NCBI GenBank assembly: GCA_028292405.1
Contig: JAQGMJ010000072.1
Coordinates: forward strand, 1-41,916
Origin: Betaproteobacteria bacterium
GTDB taxonomy: Bacteria > Pseudomonadota > Gammaproteobacteria > Burkholderiales > JAEUOS01
DNA length: 41,916 nucleotides
Direction of reading: 5' to 3'
Shown: piece after piece, positions 1 through 8,005 of the stretch
How the letters are laid out: each line of letters begins with the position of its first letter
How positions within the stretch are numbered: position 1 is the stretch's first letter
Translations under genes and position numbers: made by a program
The notes under the pieces: generated by a model
Told to the model about the DNA's origin: nothing
The model's database searches: none
What the model saw: the letters and a program-made list of their open reading frames with translations, nothing else

Positions 1-1
1 C

Positions 2-253
2 ATCGCCCAATCCATCTACAGCGAAGTCGAGCGCATGTCGATGCGCCCGCCGGACCAGGCCGACATCGCCCGCATGAACGCCGCCACCATGAGCGAACTC
101 ACCCGCGCCTGGGGCGAACGCACCGGCACCATGATGGCCCACGCCAAACGCCTCATCGACGAAGCCGCGCAAACCCACCCCTACCTCAAGACCGCCCTGC
201 AACGCGGCCCCGGCTCGCACCCCGCCATCGTCCGCCAGCTCGCCGAGCCTTAG
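2..253 (+). CDS. 3' end of an unrecognised protein, possibly phage capsid-assembly related
   Basis: The reading frame is open from the left edge of the window, so this is the C-terminal part of a longer protein. An internal ATG at 35 is available but has no ribosome-binding site. The visible 83 residues are charged and helical, with a TMSELTRAWGERTGTMM stretch and the ending SHPAIVRQLAEP. That pattern reminds me of scaffold or capsid-assembly-like proteins of T7-like phages, but this is a weak impression. Given the podovirus-like genes at 20-35 kb it could be another dispersed piece of the same element. It overlaps the convergent HPP gene by 4 bases at its stop codon. The function is not established. 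Confidence 0.55.
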   Translation: MAQSIYSEVERMSMRPPDQADIARMNAATMSELTRAWGERTGTMMAHAKRLIDEAAQTHPYLKTALQRGPGSHPAIVRQLAEP

Positions 254-1557
254 GCGGCGCCGCTGCGCACCGACGCATAAAGCGCCCTCACCAAATCCGA
301 TTGCGTGATGATGCCCGCCAAACGCCGCTCGGCGTCGATGATCGGGATGTGGTGGTGCCCGCCGTGGGAGAACAGGGGCACAAGTTCGATGACGTGGCGT
401 TCGGCGCTGGCGACGCGCACTTGCTTGGTCATGATCTGGCCGACGACTTCGGGTTTTTCGGAGTGGGTCTCGAGGGTGCGGGCGAGGAAGGCGCGCAGTT
501 TGTCGCCGGCGCCCACCGGGTTCACCACGCCGGCGCCGCGCATGAAGTCGGCGACGGTGACGATGCCGATGATGCGCCGGGCGCGGTCGATCACCGGCAG
601 GGCCTTGACCTTGTGGCGGCGCATCAGGTCCCAGGCTTCTTCGAGGTGGGTGCCGAATTCGACGCTGCGCGGCGCGGTGGACATGATGTCGCGGCAGCGC
701 AGCTCGCCCAGGCTGCGGCGGTAGGCGGCGTCTTCGGCGTAGTGCAGCAGCGCTTCGAGGTCGTCGCGGCTCACATCCAGCACCTGGTTGTAATGGTCGA
801 GCGCGGCGTCGAGGTCGGCGGTGGAAAAGCGCGGCGCGCCGGTGGGGGTTTCGTTCTGCTGCTGCGGCGGCAGGGCCTGGCCGTGCGGGTAGCGGCGGCC
901 GGTGAGGGTGTTGTAGGCGAGGCCCGCGGCCACCAGCAGGCAGGAGTCGACGAACACCGGCATGAAGGCGGCGTGAAACGAGGTGGCGCCGGCCAGCACC
1001 ATGAAGAGCGCGCTGGCGCCGCCCGGCGGGTGCAGGCAGCGGCACCAGAACATCGCGCCGATGGCCCCGCCCACGGCCAGCGCGGCGGCCAGACCCGTGT
1101 CCGGCACCAGCAGGTTGCAGGCGATGCCGACCAGCGCCGAGAGCGTGTTGCCGCCCACTACTGACCAGGGCTGCGCCAGCGGGCTGGCCGGTACGCCGAA
1201 CACCAGCACGGCGGAGGCGCCGATCGGCGCGACCAGCCAGAGGGCGGCGTTGGCGCCGGCCAGGTGCCCGGCCAGCGGCATGCCCTCGACTCCCAGGCGC
1301 GCCAGCAGTGCGGCGCAGAGGATGCCGGTGGCGCCGCCGGCCATCGCGCGCAGGCGCTCGCGCGTGTCCACGTGCACCGGGGCGGGGAGAAAGGCGCGCA
1401 GCCAGGCGCGCAGGCGCCGGGCGAAGGCGGGGGCGGGGGCGGTGAGGGTTGCGTGGGGTTCGGGCCGAGGTTGACTGGACCCGCCCGTGGCCGGCGCGGG
1501 AAAGTCGGGCAGGCGGGCTGCGGCGGAAGGGCGGGCCGCGTCGTTGCGGGTGGTCAT
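250..1557 (-). CDS. HPP family membrane protein with two C-terminal CBS domains
   Basis: After a proline/alanine-rich cytoplasmic N-terminus of about 60 residues come four or more hydrophobic segments. They contain the family signature LHPPGGA (about residues 175-181), which names the HPP integral membrane family. A pair of CBS domains follows: the first from about CRDIMST to IVTVADFMR, the second from VGQIMTKQV to IITQSDLVRAL. HPP proteins are inner-membrane proteins, some tied to nitrite transport. CBS pairs usually sense adenine nucleotides, so a regulated transporter or channel is a fair inference. I chose the ATG at 1557; another ATG at 1575 is in frame and neither has a clear Shine-Dalgarno sequence. 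Family assignment is firm, substrate unknown. Confidence 0.9.
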   Translation of the reverse strand: MTTRNDAARPSAAARLPDFPAPATGGSSQPRPEPHATLTAPAPAFARRLRAWLRAFLPAPVHVDTRERLRAMAGGATGILCAALLARLGVEGMPLAGHLAGANAALWLVAPIGASAVLVFGVPASPLAQPWSVVGGNTLSALVGIACNLLVPDTGLAAALAVGGAIGAMFWCRCLHPPGGASALFMVLAGATSFHAAFMPVFVDSCLLVAAGLAYNTLTGRRYPHGQALPPQQQNETPTGAPRFSTADLDAALDHYNQVLDVSRDDLEALLHYAEDAAYRRSLGELRCRDIMSTAPRSVEFGTHLEEAWDLMRRHKVKALPVIDRARRIIGIVTVADFMRGAGVVNPVGAGDKLRAFLARTLETHSEKPEVVGQIMTKQVRVASAERHVIELVPLFSHGGHHHIPIIDAERRLAGIITQSDLVRALYASVRSGAA

Positions 1558-1721
1558 GGAAAATCCGGTGAACATGCCGGCGCGCCGTTGCGCCGGGCTT
1601 GCTGCGGGCCGCCCGCCTCATTGCGGGCGCCCGAAAAATGCAGGCGCGATTCTGCAGCTTTTCGGGCGCCGCCGCAAGGCGCGCGGCGCGCGTCCCGCGG
1701 GTTGGGCCTGGGTGGGGCCAG

Positions 1722-1865
1722 GTGAGCCGGGTTGAGCCGAGTCGAGCGAGTCGAGCCGGGGTGAGCCGGGGTGAGCCGAGTTAAGCCGAGTTGAGCCGAG
1801 TCGGGGTGAGTCGGGGTGAGCCGGGGTGAGCCGAGTCGGCTGGGGTTGAGCCGGGCTGAGCCGAC
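1722..1865. repeat. Degenerate tandem repeat of ~10 bp GAGCCG units
   Basis: About fourteen imperfect copies of units such as GTGAGCCGGG and GTTGAGCCGA run head to tail, with some 5-bp variants (GAGTC). The array lies in the 459-bp gap between the start of the HPP gene and the secreted-protein gene at 2017. Several frames stay open through it only because the repeat lacks stop codons, giving SRLNPAHPGS-like periodic peptides that I do not take as real. The rest of the gap shows no gene. Confidence 0.8.
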
Positions 1866-2016
1866 CCCCGCCGCCTTTCGGAGTACCCTGCGCCGGCGGC
1901 AGGGGCCGGACACCCCGGGCATTCCCCCTCCCGCGCATCCGATTGAACCATCCGCCCGCCGGGCGCGACTCAACTGGGTGTCTTTATTTCCAGAACCAAT
2001 AACAAGGGAGCGAATC

Positions 2017-2922
2017 ATGCGTGCATCACTCAATACCGGCCTCACCGGCCGTCTTACCGGGCGCCTCACCGCGCGCCTCATCGTCCGTCTCGGCGGCCTG
2101 GCCCTGGCCTCGCTGCTGTGCGCCCCGGTGGCCTTCGGCGTCGAAGCCACCGTCAGCAATGCCGACGGCGTGCTCAAGCTTTCCGACAGCACCCCGGCCG
2201 TCGGCCAGGCGCTGACGGTGAGCTTCACCACCACGGCCAAGCACAACAAGCTCTCGCCCTGCTCGGTGCAGCTGATCGCCCGCAGCCCGGACAGCGGCAA
2301 CAACTTCATGAAACTCACCCCCAACGGGCCTTACATGCTCGACACCAGCGCGCCGCTGGTGATGCCCTTCACCCTGACCCAGCCGGGCAAATACCGCGTC
2401 CTCGCCGTCACCCCCGGCACCGCCGGCGGCTGCGGCTCGCTCTCCAGCGGCACCATCATCAGCAGCAACCTGCAGATCGACTTCACCCTGCCCGCGCCGC
2501 CCCCGCCGATCGGCCAACTCGCCCTGGCGAACACGCCCATGCAGGTCACCACCCTGAGCATGAGCGGTCCCCCCGGCACCTGCCCCACCGGCTATGACCG
2601 CCTGACCTCCGGCGTCGACACCAGCAAGGGCGAGTTCTACTGCATCAAGAAGTGGCAGGAATGCCCGGCCGGCTACACCCAGTCGGTCAACGACAACACC
2701 GGCGTCATCACCTGCAGCCCGACGGTCGTGCCCACCTGCCCCAGCGGCTGGACCGGCGGCGTGGCCGATGGCGGCAAGCTGGTGTGCAACCCGGTGGCCC
2801 AACCGGTGATCGCCTGCGGCGACTCGCCGATGAAGGCCCAGGGCTACTACCTGCAATACCAGAAGTACCAGAACCCGGGCTGGAACCGCATGGGCTGCTA
2901 CGCCTTGCAGCAAATCAAGTAG
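2017..2922 (+). CDS. Secreted protein with cysteine-containing beta-domain and repeated C-x-G-Y/W modules
   Basis: The ATG at 2017 follows AAGGGAG at ideal spacing. The N-terminus is odd: an arginine-rich run with the repeat TGRLTGRLTARL precedes the hydrophobic signal segment, and cleavage is likely near AFGVEA. Residues ~40-160 form one Ig-like beta-domain with paired cysteines, ending in a PAPPPP linker. The C-terminal third holds three short repeats (CPTGYD, CPAGYT, CPSGWT), each followed by a second cysteine, suggesting small disulphide-bonded modules. It is 301 residues long. The beta-domain resembles the domains in the secreted protein at 6482-7723. It is probably periplasmic or exported; no enzymatic motif is visible. 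A strong terminator follows. Confidence 0.8.
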   Translation: MRASLNTGLTGRLTGRLTARLIVRLGGLALASLLCAPVAFGVEATVSNADGVLKLSDSTPAVGQALTVSFTTTAKHNKLSPCSVQLIARSPDSGNNFMKLTPNGPYMLDTSAPLVMPFTLTQPGKYRVLAVTPGTAGGCGSLSSGTIISSNLQIDFTLPAPPPPIGQLALANTPMQVTTLSMSGPPGTCPTGYDRLTSGVDTSKGEFYCIKKWQECPAGYTQSVNDNTGVITCSPTVVPTCPSGWTGGVADGGKLVCNPVAQPVIACGDSPMKAQGYYLQYQKYQNPGWNRMGCYALQQIK

Positions 2923-2940
2923 GAACTGCGCCAAGCAGTA

Positions 2941-2973
2941 AAAAAGGCCGGGCGGCGACGCCCGGCCTTTTTG
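2941..2973 (+). terminator. Rho-independent terminator after the secreted-protein gene
   Basis: A perfect GC-rich stem, GGCCGGGC paired with GCCCGGCC around a GGCGAC-type loop, is preceded by an A-run and followed by TTTTT. It begins 18 bases after the stop at 2922. The flanking A and T runs mean it could also work from the other side. Confidence 0.9.
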
Positions 2974-3383
2974 CGTTTGGAGTGGGGAAGGCGGAAGGGC
3001 GCCGCGTGCAGAAAGGCAGGGGCGTCGCGCGTGACGGTGTCGTGCGGGATGTTGCGCGCCCTCCCGCGTTCGCGGCGAGCCGATTTCTCGTTACCCTGAA
3101 CCGTGCGTGCGTTCCCGACGCACCGGGCCGCACACGTCCTACAGTGCGGCGAAAAAAGCGGTGCAGGACGAACGGCGGAACTGCGCGCACATGCATCCCG
3201 CGCCGTCATGCGGGGAGAAGCGCGATTGCCGGCGCCTCGCGCGCTCGCTGTCATGGCGGGCAAAACCCGGAAGGACATTGCTTCGGCATTCTTCCGCCGG
3301 CCCACCCCGCCGCGCATTTCAAGGTAAGGTAGCACCCGGCCGCCTCACTCCGGCTGTGTCCTACAAAAGAAAACCACTATCTC
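2974..3383. other. 410-bp gap with no supported gene
   Basis: I see only GC-rich open frames without a ribosome-binding site or recognisable protein in either strand. The promoter of the gene at 3384 must lie here, but I cannot point to a convincing one. Confidence 0.6.
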
Positions 3384-4196
3384 ATGCCCGCCGCGTCCTG
3401 GACCCTGCCGCCCGAACTTGGGGCGACGCCGCCGCGGCGCTGCGTCAATCCGCTGACCACCCGCGCGGCCAATGCGCTGCTGGCGCTGGCGCTCGCCACC
3501 TTCGTCTGGCTGCCGCTCTACGGCTACCTCGCCGCGCGCGACCTCTCCACCCTGCAGACCAGCGGCGAAGCGGTGCGCGGCACGGTGACGGACCTGGCCA
3601 CCGAGACGCATGCGCCGGGCTCCAGCCGGGTCTCTTCCGGCAGCTCCTCCACCGGCTACAGCGTCGAATACCAATACAGCGCGGCCGAGACGCCCGGCGT
3701 GATCTACCGCCGCCGCGTCAACGTCAGCGCCAGCGACTTCGCGCCATTGAACGTCGGCGGCCCGGTGCAGGTGCTGTACGACCGTGCCGCGCCCGACCAT
3801 TCGGCCCTGGCCTTCGAGACCGCGCCCTTTCCGGGGCATGAGAAAGTGATGGCCCTCGAATTGTTCTTCTTCGCCATGGCGGTAATCACCGGCCTGGGCC
3901 TGTGGCGCCGCGTCTCGCTGCAGCGCGCGCAAAAGCGCCTGCTGATGTGGGGCCAAGCGGCGCCGATCACCGTGACGGCGAAGAAGGTGCGCCAGATCGG
4001 CAAGAGCGCCGCCACCACCATGGAATACACCTTCATCGACGCGCGCGGCGAAACCGTGGCGGCGGTGGCCGAGTTCAGCAGCCTCGCGCGCTCGGTGCCG
4101 GCCGAGGCCTGCGCCACCGTGCTGTTCGACCCGAAGAACAGCGCCGTGCACGCGCTCTACCCCTTCAGCCCGGTGGTGCTGGCCGCTACAGTGTGA
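3384..4196 (+). CDS. DUF3592-type membrane protein
   Basis: A 270-residue protein with one hydrophobic segment near residues 29-50 (ALLALALATFVWLPLYGYL) and a second near residues 155-170. Between them lies an extracytoplasmic beta-rich domain with a GTVTDL strand, a serine-rich loop and a VQVLYDRAAPDHS motif. A second, similar beta-rich half follows the second membrane segment and ends in VLFDPKNSAVHAL. The pattern of a beta-barrel-like domain ending in V.YDP...S is typical of DUF3592, here apparently in two copies around a membrane helix. The function of the family is unknown. The stop codon TGA sits in GTGTGATGT, the same sequence as the unit of the tandem array that starts directly behind it. 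Confidence 0.7.
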   Translation: MPAASWTLPPELGATPPRRCVNPLTTRAANALLALALATFVWLPLYGYLAARDLSTLQTSGEAVRGTVTDLATETHAPGSSRVSSGSSSTGYSVEYQYSAAETPGVIYRRRVNVSASDFAPLNVGGPVQVLYDRAAPDHSALAFETAPFPGHEKVMALELFFFAMAVITGLGLWRRVSLQRAQKRLLMWGQAAPITVTAKKVRQIGKSAATTMEYTFIDARGETVAAVAEFSSLARSVPAEACATVLFDPKNSAVHALYPFSPVVLAATV

Positions 4197-4200
4197 TGTG

Positions 4201-4513
4201 CTGTGTGATGTAGCCCGGCACCGTTTGATGTGGCCCGGCACCGTGTGATGTAACCCGGCACCGTGTGATGTAACCCGGCACCGTGTGATGTAACCCGGCA
4301 CCGTGTGATGTAACCCGGCACCGCGTGATGTAACCCGGCACCGCGTGATGTAACCCGGCACCGCGTGATGTGATCCGGCACCGTGTGGTGTAACCGGCAC
4401 CGCGTGATGTAATCCGGCACCGTGTGGTGTAACCCGCACCGTGTGATGCGATCCGGCACCGCGTGATGTAACCCGGCACCGCGTGATGTAATCCGGCACC
4501 GTGCGATGTGGCC
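4201..4513. repeat. 20-bp tandem repeat array, about 16 units
   Basis: Fifteen full units and one partial unit of the consensus CCGTGTGATGTAACCCGGCA follow each other without spacers. The four units from 4241 to 4320 are identical; later units vary at a few positions (CGCGTGATG, GTAATCC), and two units are 19 bp long. The array starts at the stop codon of the DUF3592 gene. Because 20 is not a multiple of three, a reading frame on the other strand gives a 20-residue periodic peptide, which I regard as an artefact. Confidence 0.95.
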
Positions 4514-4607
4514 CTTTGGGTAGCGTTCAAATTCGGGCCGCCGGCTGCGAACGACGTTCGGGTGTAATCCGCGTATAAACCGAAAGCTACCGGGTTACGT
4601 CCGGCGG

Positions 4608-4841
4608 TCACTGCAGCTTGTCGATGTGCGCCACTTCGAACAAGTCGAGCACCGCCGGCGACCAGCGGCCATCGCAGGCCACGTGCTGGCCGGCCAGCAC
4701 CGAAAAGGCGCCCATCCGGCCGGTGGCGTCCACGCAATGGTATTGCTTGCCCTCGACCTCGAGCTGAAAATGCAGCACGCCGTTTTTCGGCGTGCGCGTG
4801 ATCACCACGCCTTCCAGCCTGACTTCGCCGGCCACTATCAC
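4608..4841 (-). CDS. Small unknown protein (77 residues), coupled to the upstream gene
   Basis: The start is a GTG at 4841 that overlaps the TGA of the upstream gene (GTGA), a classic translational-coupling arrangement. The protein, starting VIVAGEVRLEGVV, is all-beta in appearance with strands at HFQLEVEG, KQYHCVDATG and QHVACDGRW. This would suit a small OB-like barrel, but I do not recognise a named family. It probably acts with the 129-residue partner encoded upstream. It ends at TGA in front of a 94-bp spacer and the 20-bp repeat array. Confidence 0.65.
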   Translation of the reverse strand: MIVAGEVRLEGVVITRTPKNGVLHFQLEVEGKQYHCVDATGRMGAFSVLAGQHVACDGRWSPAVLDLFEVAHIDKLQ

Positions 4842-5227
4842 GCCTGCGCCGCCAGCGCCGCGGTGCGCGCCAGGTCGGCCACATAAAGCTGGCGCGCGCG
4901 CAGGTCGATCGGCAAATGCCGCGCCACGCACCAAGCCATGAAGGCGTCGGGCTGCACCGCGACGCGCGTCACGTCGGTGCCGTTGGCCACGGTGGCCTCC
5001 TCGCTCTCGATCTCGCCGCTTTCCCACTGCGCGTAGCTCTCCGGCAACTGGTGGCCGTCGCTGAGCATCCGGCGCGCGGCGGCGTAGTCGTCCGGGCTGT
5101 ACCAGGCCAGGCCGACGACGGTGCGCGGGGCGATGGTGGCGGCGTGGCGGCGGGCGAAGGCCGGCGTGGAAGAGGTGCCTGCTGAAGACCCGGGCGCGGT
5201 CTCGTCGTGGTGTTTGAAGAATTGCAT
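4838..5227 (-). CDS. Conserved hypothetical protein (129 residues)
   Basis: ATG at 5227 is preceded by AAAGG at good spacing. After a low-complexity N-terminus (HHDETAPGSSAGTSS) comes a compact domain with VGLAWYSPDDYAAARRML, LPESYAQWESGE and AWCVARHLPIDLRARQLYVADLA. I recall similar domains of about 90 residues as uncharacterised conserved proteins in many proteobacteria; no catalytic motif is evident. The stop overlaps the GTG of the next gene, so the two form a small operon. Confidence 0.75.
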   Translation of the reverse strand: MQFFKHHDETAPGSSAGTSSTPAFARRHAATIAPRTVVGLAWYSPDDYAAARRMLSDGHQLPESYAQWESGEIESEEATVANGTDVTRVAVQPDAFMAWCVARHLPIDLRARQLYVADLARTAALAAQA

Positions 5228-5327
5228 CGGTGGAACCTTTCATCGGGGAAACTTGGCTTCCCTCGACTTTACGGTTCCCACGCGCCGGATGAATCAGCGA
5301 GCGTGCCGACTTCGGGTAGGAATGGGC

Positions 5328-5633
5328 CTACGCCGCCAAGTGGGCGCGTCGTGCATGCAGCGGCTGGGTGGGCCGCGCCGTGGCGCAAGCGGCGCGATTG
5401 GCCGCGCCGTGGCGCGCAGCGGCGGGCCGGCGGCTTGCCGCCCCGCGCTCAGTGCTCAGTGATACTTGCGCTCGCGAAAGCGCGTGTTCAGCGGCCGCTG
5501 CGCCAGGCGGCGCGAGTTCCTCGCGCCGGTGCTTTTCCTTCACATGCAAAAAGGTCGAATAAATCCACGCGCCCAGGCCCGCCGCCACCGCCACGCCCGC
5601 CACTATCGCCAGCAACATCATTTCCGCGCTCAT
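5328..5633 (-). CDS. Small single-pass membrane protein (101 residues)
   Basis: ATG at 5633 follows GGAG at suitable spacing. Residues ~4-28 form one transmembrane helix (LLAIVAGVAVAAGLGAW), followed by a basic stretch KEKHRREE. The remaining ~60 residues are alanine/arginine-rich and look unstructured, so the 3' half may be weakly selected. The family is not recognised. The topology suggests an N-out or short-N membrane anchor with a cytoplasmic tail. Confidence 0.55.
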   Translation of the reverse strand: MSAEMMLLAIVAGVAVAAGLGAWIYSTFLHVKEKHRREELAPPGAAAAEHALSRAQVSLSTERGAASRRPAAARHGAANRAACATARPTQPLHARRAHLAA

Positions 5634-5803
5634 CGCAGTCTCCGCATTCAGCTTCCGGTCTTGCCGGATCGGACTTCGATTATTCGCCGATTGGCGTGCG
5701 CAAGCGGTAAGCAATTGCGACAAGGTGTTTCCGGGAAAAGCGCTTCAAAGCCTCGCCTTCAGCAGACCGGCGGCGCCGCCGGTGGTCTTTGCGGGCCGCG
5801 CCG

Positions 5804-6205
5804 CTAGCGCGAAATGTACTGGCGGTATTTCGAGGCCATTTCGGTGGCGGTGCCCAGCAGTACGCGGCGGTCGGCTTCCGGCAGGGCGAAAAAGTCCTCG
5901 ATCAGCTGGCCCAGCTGTTTCGGCGTGTCGTCGGTACTGCGCGCGACGCTGCGGGTGTTGGCGGGGGCAGGCTGGTCTTTCTCGGCGAGCAGCTCGGGCA
6001 GGTCCATTCCCAGGGCCTCGGCGACGCGCTGGACCCTGGCAAGGCTGGCCGACTCGCGCTCCTCGCCGGCGGCGTTGAGCAGCGTCTGGAGGGTGCTGAC
6101 AGAAAGGCCGGAACGGTGCGCCATGTCGGTGTCGGAGAGATGGCGCTTGCCCATCTCGCGCCGCAGGTTTTCGGACAGGACGCTGTCCGCGGATTTCTTT
6201 TTCAC
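5804..6205 (-). CDS. XRE-family (Cro/CI-type) transcriptional regulator
   Basis: Translation starts at GTG 6205 behind a strong GAGGAG. Residues ~10-65 form a helix-turn-helix of XRE type (LRREMGKRHLSDTDMAHRSG then VSTLQTLLNA). The C-terminal half has a short helical region, DFFALPEADRRVLLG, resembling segments found in phage-type repressors, but no peptidase domain. It is transcribed away from the secreted-protein gene at 6482, with 276 bp between them, so it may control that promoter or its own. The target is unknown. Confidence 0.8.
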   Translation of the reverse strand: MKKKSADSVLSENLRREMGKRHLSDTDMAHRSGLSVSTLQTLLNAAGEERESASLARVQRVAEALGMDLPELLAEKDQPAPANTRSVARSTDDTPKQLGQLIEDFFALPEADRRVLLGTATEMASKYRQYISR

Positions 6206-6292
6206 GCGATCTCCTCGGTGTTTTCACAAGCGCCGGGCACCGTGGCGGCGCCGCGCTTTTTCGCCCTGCCCAGGCATCGGTGCCTTGTTGTC

Positions 6293-6320
6293 TTGGTTCT
6301 TGTTGTCGCCCAAGTATAAA
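6293..6320 (+). promoter_or_regulatory. Candidate sigma-70 promoter for the gene at 6482
   Basis: TTGGTT at 6293-6298 and TATAAA at 6315-6320 are separated by 16 bp in the divergent gap between the XRE regulator and the secreted-protein gene. The leader to the start codon would be about 155 bases. The region is AT-richer than its surroundings and holds TTGTTGTC-like direct repeats that could be regulator sites. Confidence 0.4.
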
Positions 6321-6481
6321 AGAAACCATGGCGACCCAGCGTTGAACCGCCGGGGGACCGGCGGCGACTCAAGCTCACAGCGGCTTTTTGCGCGCCAACA
6401 GGGAGCGGCTTCTTGCCCGCCGGAACAGGCGCGGCACTTCGGCCGCACAACCAAACCCGGACTATTTCAGGAAACATCCAG

Positions 6482-7723
6482 ATGAAAAAAACAACTCTCC
6501 GCCCCGCGCTGCTCGCGCTGGGTTTGCTCGGGCTCTTAAGCGCGATGCACGGCGGCGCCGCCCGCGCCGACACCGGCAAGATCACCGGCGTTTCGGTGCC
6601 GGGCGGCTTCACGGTGGCGGCCAACGGCGTGCTGCCGGTGACCGTGCAAGGCACGGGAAAATGCGCCTACAAGCTGAGCTACAGCGACGGCATGCACAAC
6701 TACGGCGGCGTTTCCGAATTCATCACCGCGGTGCCGACCACGCTGCAGATCCAGCTTCCCCTGGTGGCGCCCGCCGGCATGCTGCCGGGCAACTACACGG
6801 TGGCGCTGAGCATCTTCCCCGCCTACCAGTACCCCTGCGGCAGCGGCAGCGTCTATAGCACCGCCTTCAAGGTGGTGGCCCCGCCGCCGCCCCCTCCGCC
6901 CCCGCCCGGCCCGCCCGGCAAGCTGTTCGGCAGCGTGATGTTCGACAAGCCCGTGGCCAAGGTCGGCGACACGGTGAAAGTGACGGTGATAGGCGAGGGC
7001 GCCTGCGCCTTCGCCCTCGCCGACGACGGCGCGCACGGCCAGGCGCGCGCCGGCCAGCCCGCCTGGGAAATGCGCACCCTGCCCTACAGCTACCAGATCA
7101 CCCCGCCGGCGGCCGGCAACTTCAAGTTCGTCGCCACCCCGGACAGCGACGCCCCCGCCGCGCAGCGCTGCGCCGGCGCCGCCAGCGCCTACCTGCAGGT
7201 GCTGGAAGACAACAAGCGGCCCGACCTGCGCGTCGCCAAGGGCCCCGAGCGCCTGAAGGACGAAGTCACCGTCACCGTTGAAGACAACGTCTACAAGCTG
7301 GAAAACCACGAGCGCTACTTCGCCTGGGACTGGGTGGTAAGCAATATCGGCCAGGCCGACTCCACGCCCACCAGCCTGCAGGTCACCTGCGCGCTTACTT
7401 CTGCCGCCAGCCCGCGCACCATCTGCCAGGCGCCCACGCGCACCGCCAACGTTCCGGCGCTGAAACCCGGGCAGAGCTACACCGTGGTGTTCGGCATCGC
7501 CGATTTCCGCTGGCACCACGGCGTGCGCAAGACCTGGGAGACCGCCATCCCCAACTCCGGCCAGCAGGTCGAGCACCACGACACCGGCCTCATCAGCGAC
7601 CACCCCGCCTACCACGGCAGCATCAAGGCGGCGCTGCGCAACGTCAGCGGCATCTACATCAGCGACCTGGCCGACAACGACAACGCCAACAACGCCTCGT
7701 CGGTCAGCCTCAGTCACGATTAA
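6482..7723 (+). CDS. Secreted protein with beta-domains and a CARDB-like C-terminal domain
   Basis: ATG at 6482 has AGGAAA upstream. A clear signal peptide (MKKTTLRPALLALGLLGLL, cleavage near ARADTG) is followed by a beta-domain with paired cysteines (~residues 28-137). A nine-proline linker precedes a second related beta-domain (~150-240). The C-terminal ~170 residues (DLRVAKGPERL, WVVSNIGQADS, PALKPGQSYTVVF, ADNDNANNASS) look like a CARDB adhesion-type domain. The first two domains resemble the one in the protein at 2017-2922. An exported or surface role is inferred; no catalytic motif is seen. The total length is 413 residues. Confidence 0.8.
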   Translation: MKKTTLRPALLALGLLGLLSAMHGGAARADTGKITGVSVPGGFTVAANGVLPVTVQGTGKCAYKLSYSDGMHNYGGVSEFITAVPTTLQIQLPLVAPAGMLPGNYTVALSIFPAYQYPCGSGSVYSTAFKVVAPPPPPPPPPGPPGKLFGSVMFDKPVAKVGDTVKVTVIGEGACAFALADDGAHGQARAGQPAWEMRTLPYSYQITPPAAGNFKFVATPDSDAPAAQRCAGAASAYLQVLEDNKRPDLRVAKGPERLKDEVTVTVEDNVYKLENHERYFAWDWVVSNIGQADSTPTSLQVTCALTSAASPRTICQAPTRTANVPALKPGQSYTVVFGIADFRWHHGVRKTWETAIPNSGQQVEHHDTGLISDHPAYHGSIKAALRNVSGIYISDLADNDNANNASSVSLSHD

Positions 7724-7752
7724 AGCCACGACCAGGCGGCACGGGCAAACCC

Positions 7753-7787
7753 GCCGCACGCCGCCGGCCCGGCCGGCGGCGTGCGGC
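7753..7787 (+). terminator. Long GC-rich inverted repeat, possible terminator
   Basis: Two perfect 17-bp arms (GCCGCACGCCGCCGGCC and its complement) are separated by one base, 30 bp after the stop of the secreted-protein gene. There is no T-run, so if it ends transcription it may need Rho or act as an mRNA-stabilising hairpin. The rest of the 282-bp gap up to 8006 shows no gene. Confidence 0.45.
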
Positions 7788-8005
7788 AGGCCCCTCGGAT
7801 TCAGCACTTCGCGTCGCGACACGGTACGGTCGCGCAGTCTGGCAGGGCAAGGGAAGAGGCAAGAAGGGGAGGGGCCGGCCCGGCTGTTTTCCGCCAACAC
7901 GGAGAGCACCCGGCGCTGGCCCTTTCGCTTCTTCCCGTGGCGCGAGCCGCGTGCTAGGATCAACGCGCTGCCCGCAACGAAAGACCCCGCGAAAGACTCT
8001 GCGCC

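Noticed and set aside
1554..2324. Minus-strand frame through the GAGCCG repeats
   Set aside because: It is open only because the repeat has no stop codons. The translated sequence is low-complexity and overlaps the start of a well-supported plus-strand gene.
3345..4513. Long minus-strand frame with a 20-residue periodic peptide (ITRCRVTSRGAGLHHTVP type)
   Set aside because: The periodicity is the 20-bp DNA repeat read in three frames, and the remainder lies antisense to the DUF3592 gene. There is no ribosome-binding site.
4201..4513. CRISPR array
   Set aside because: The units are directly adjacent without unique spacers and no cas genes are present.
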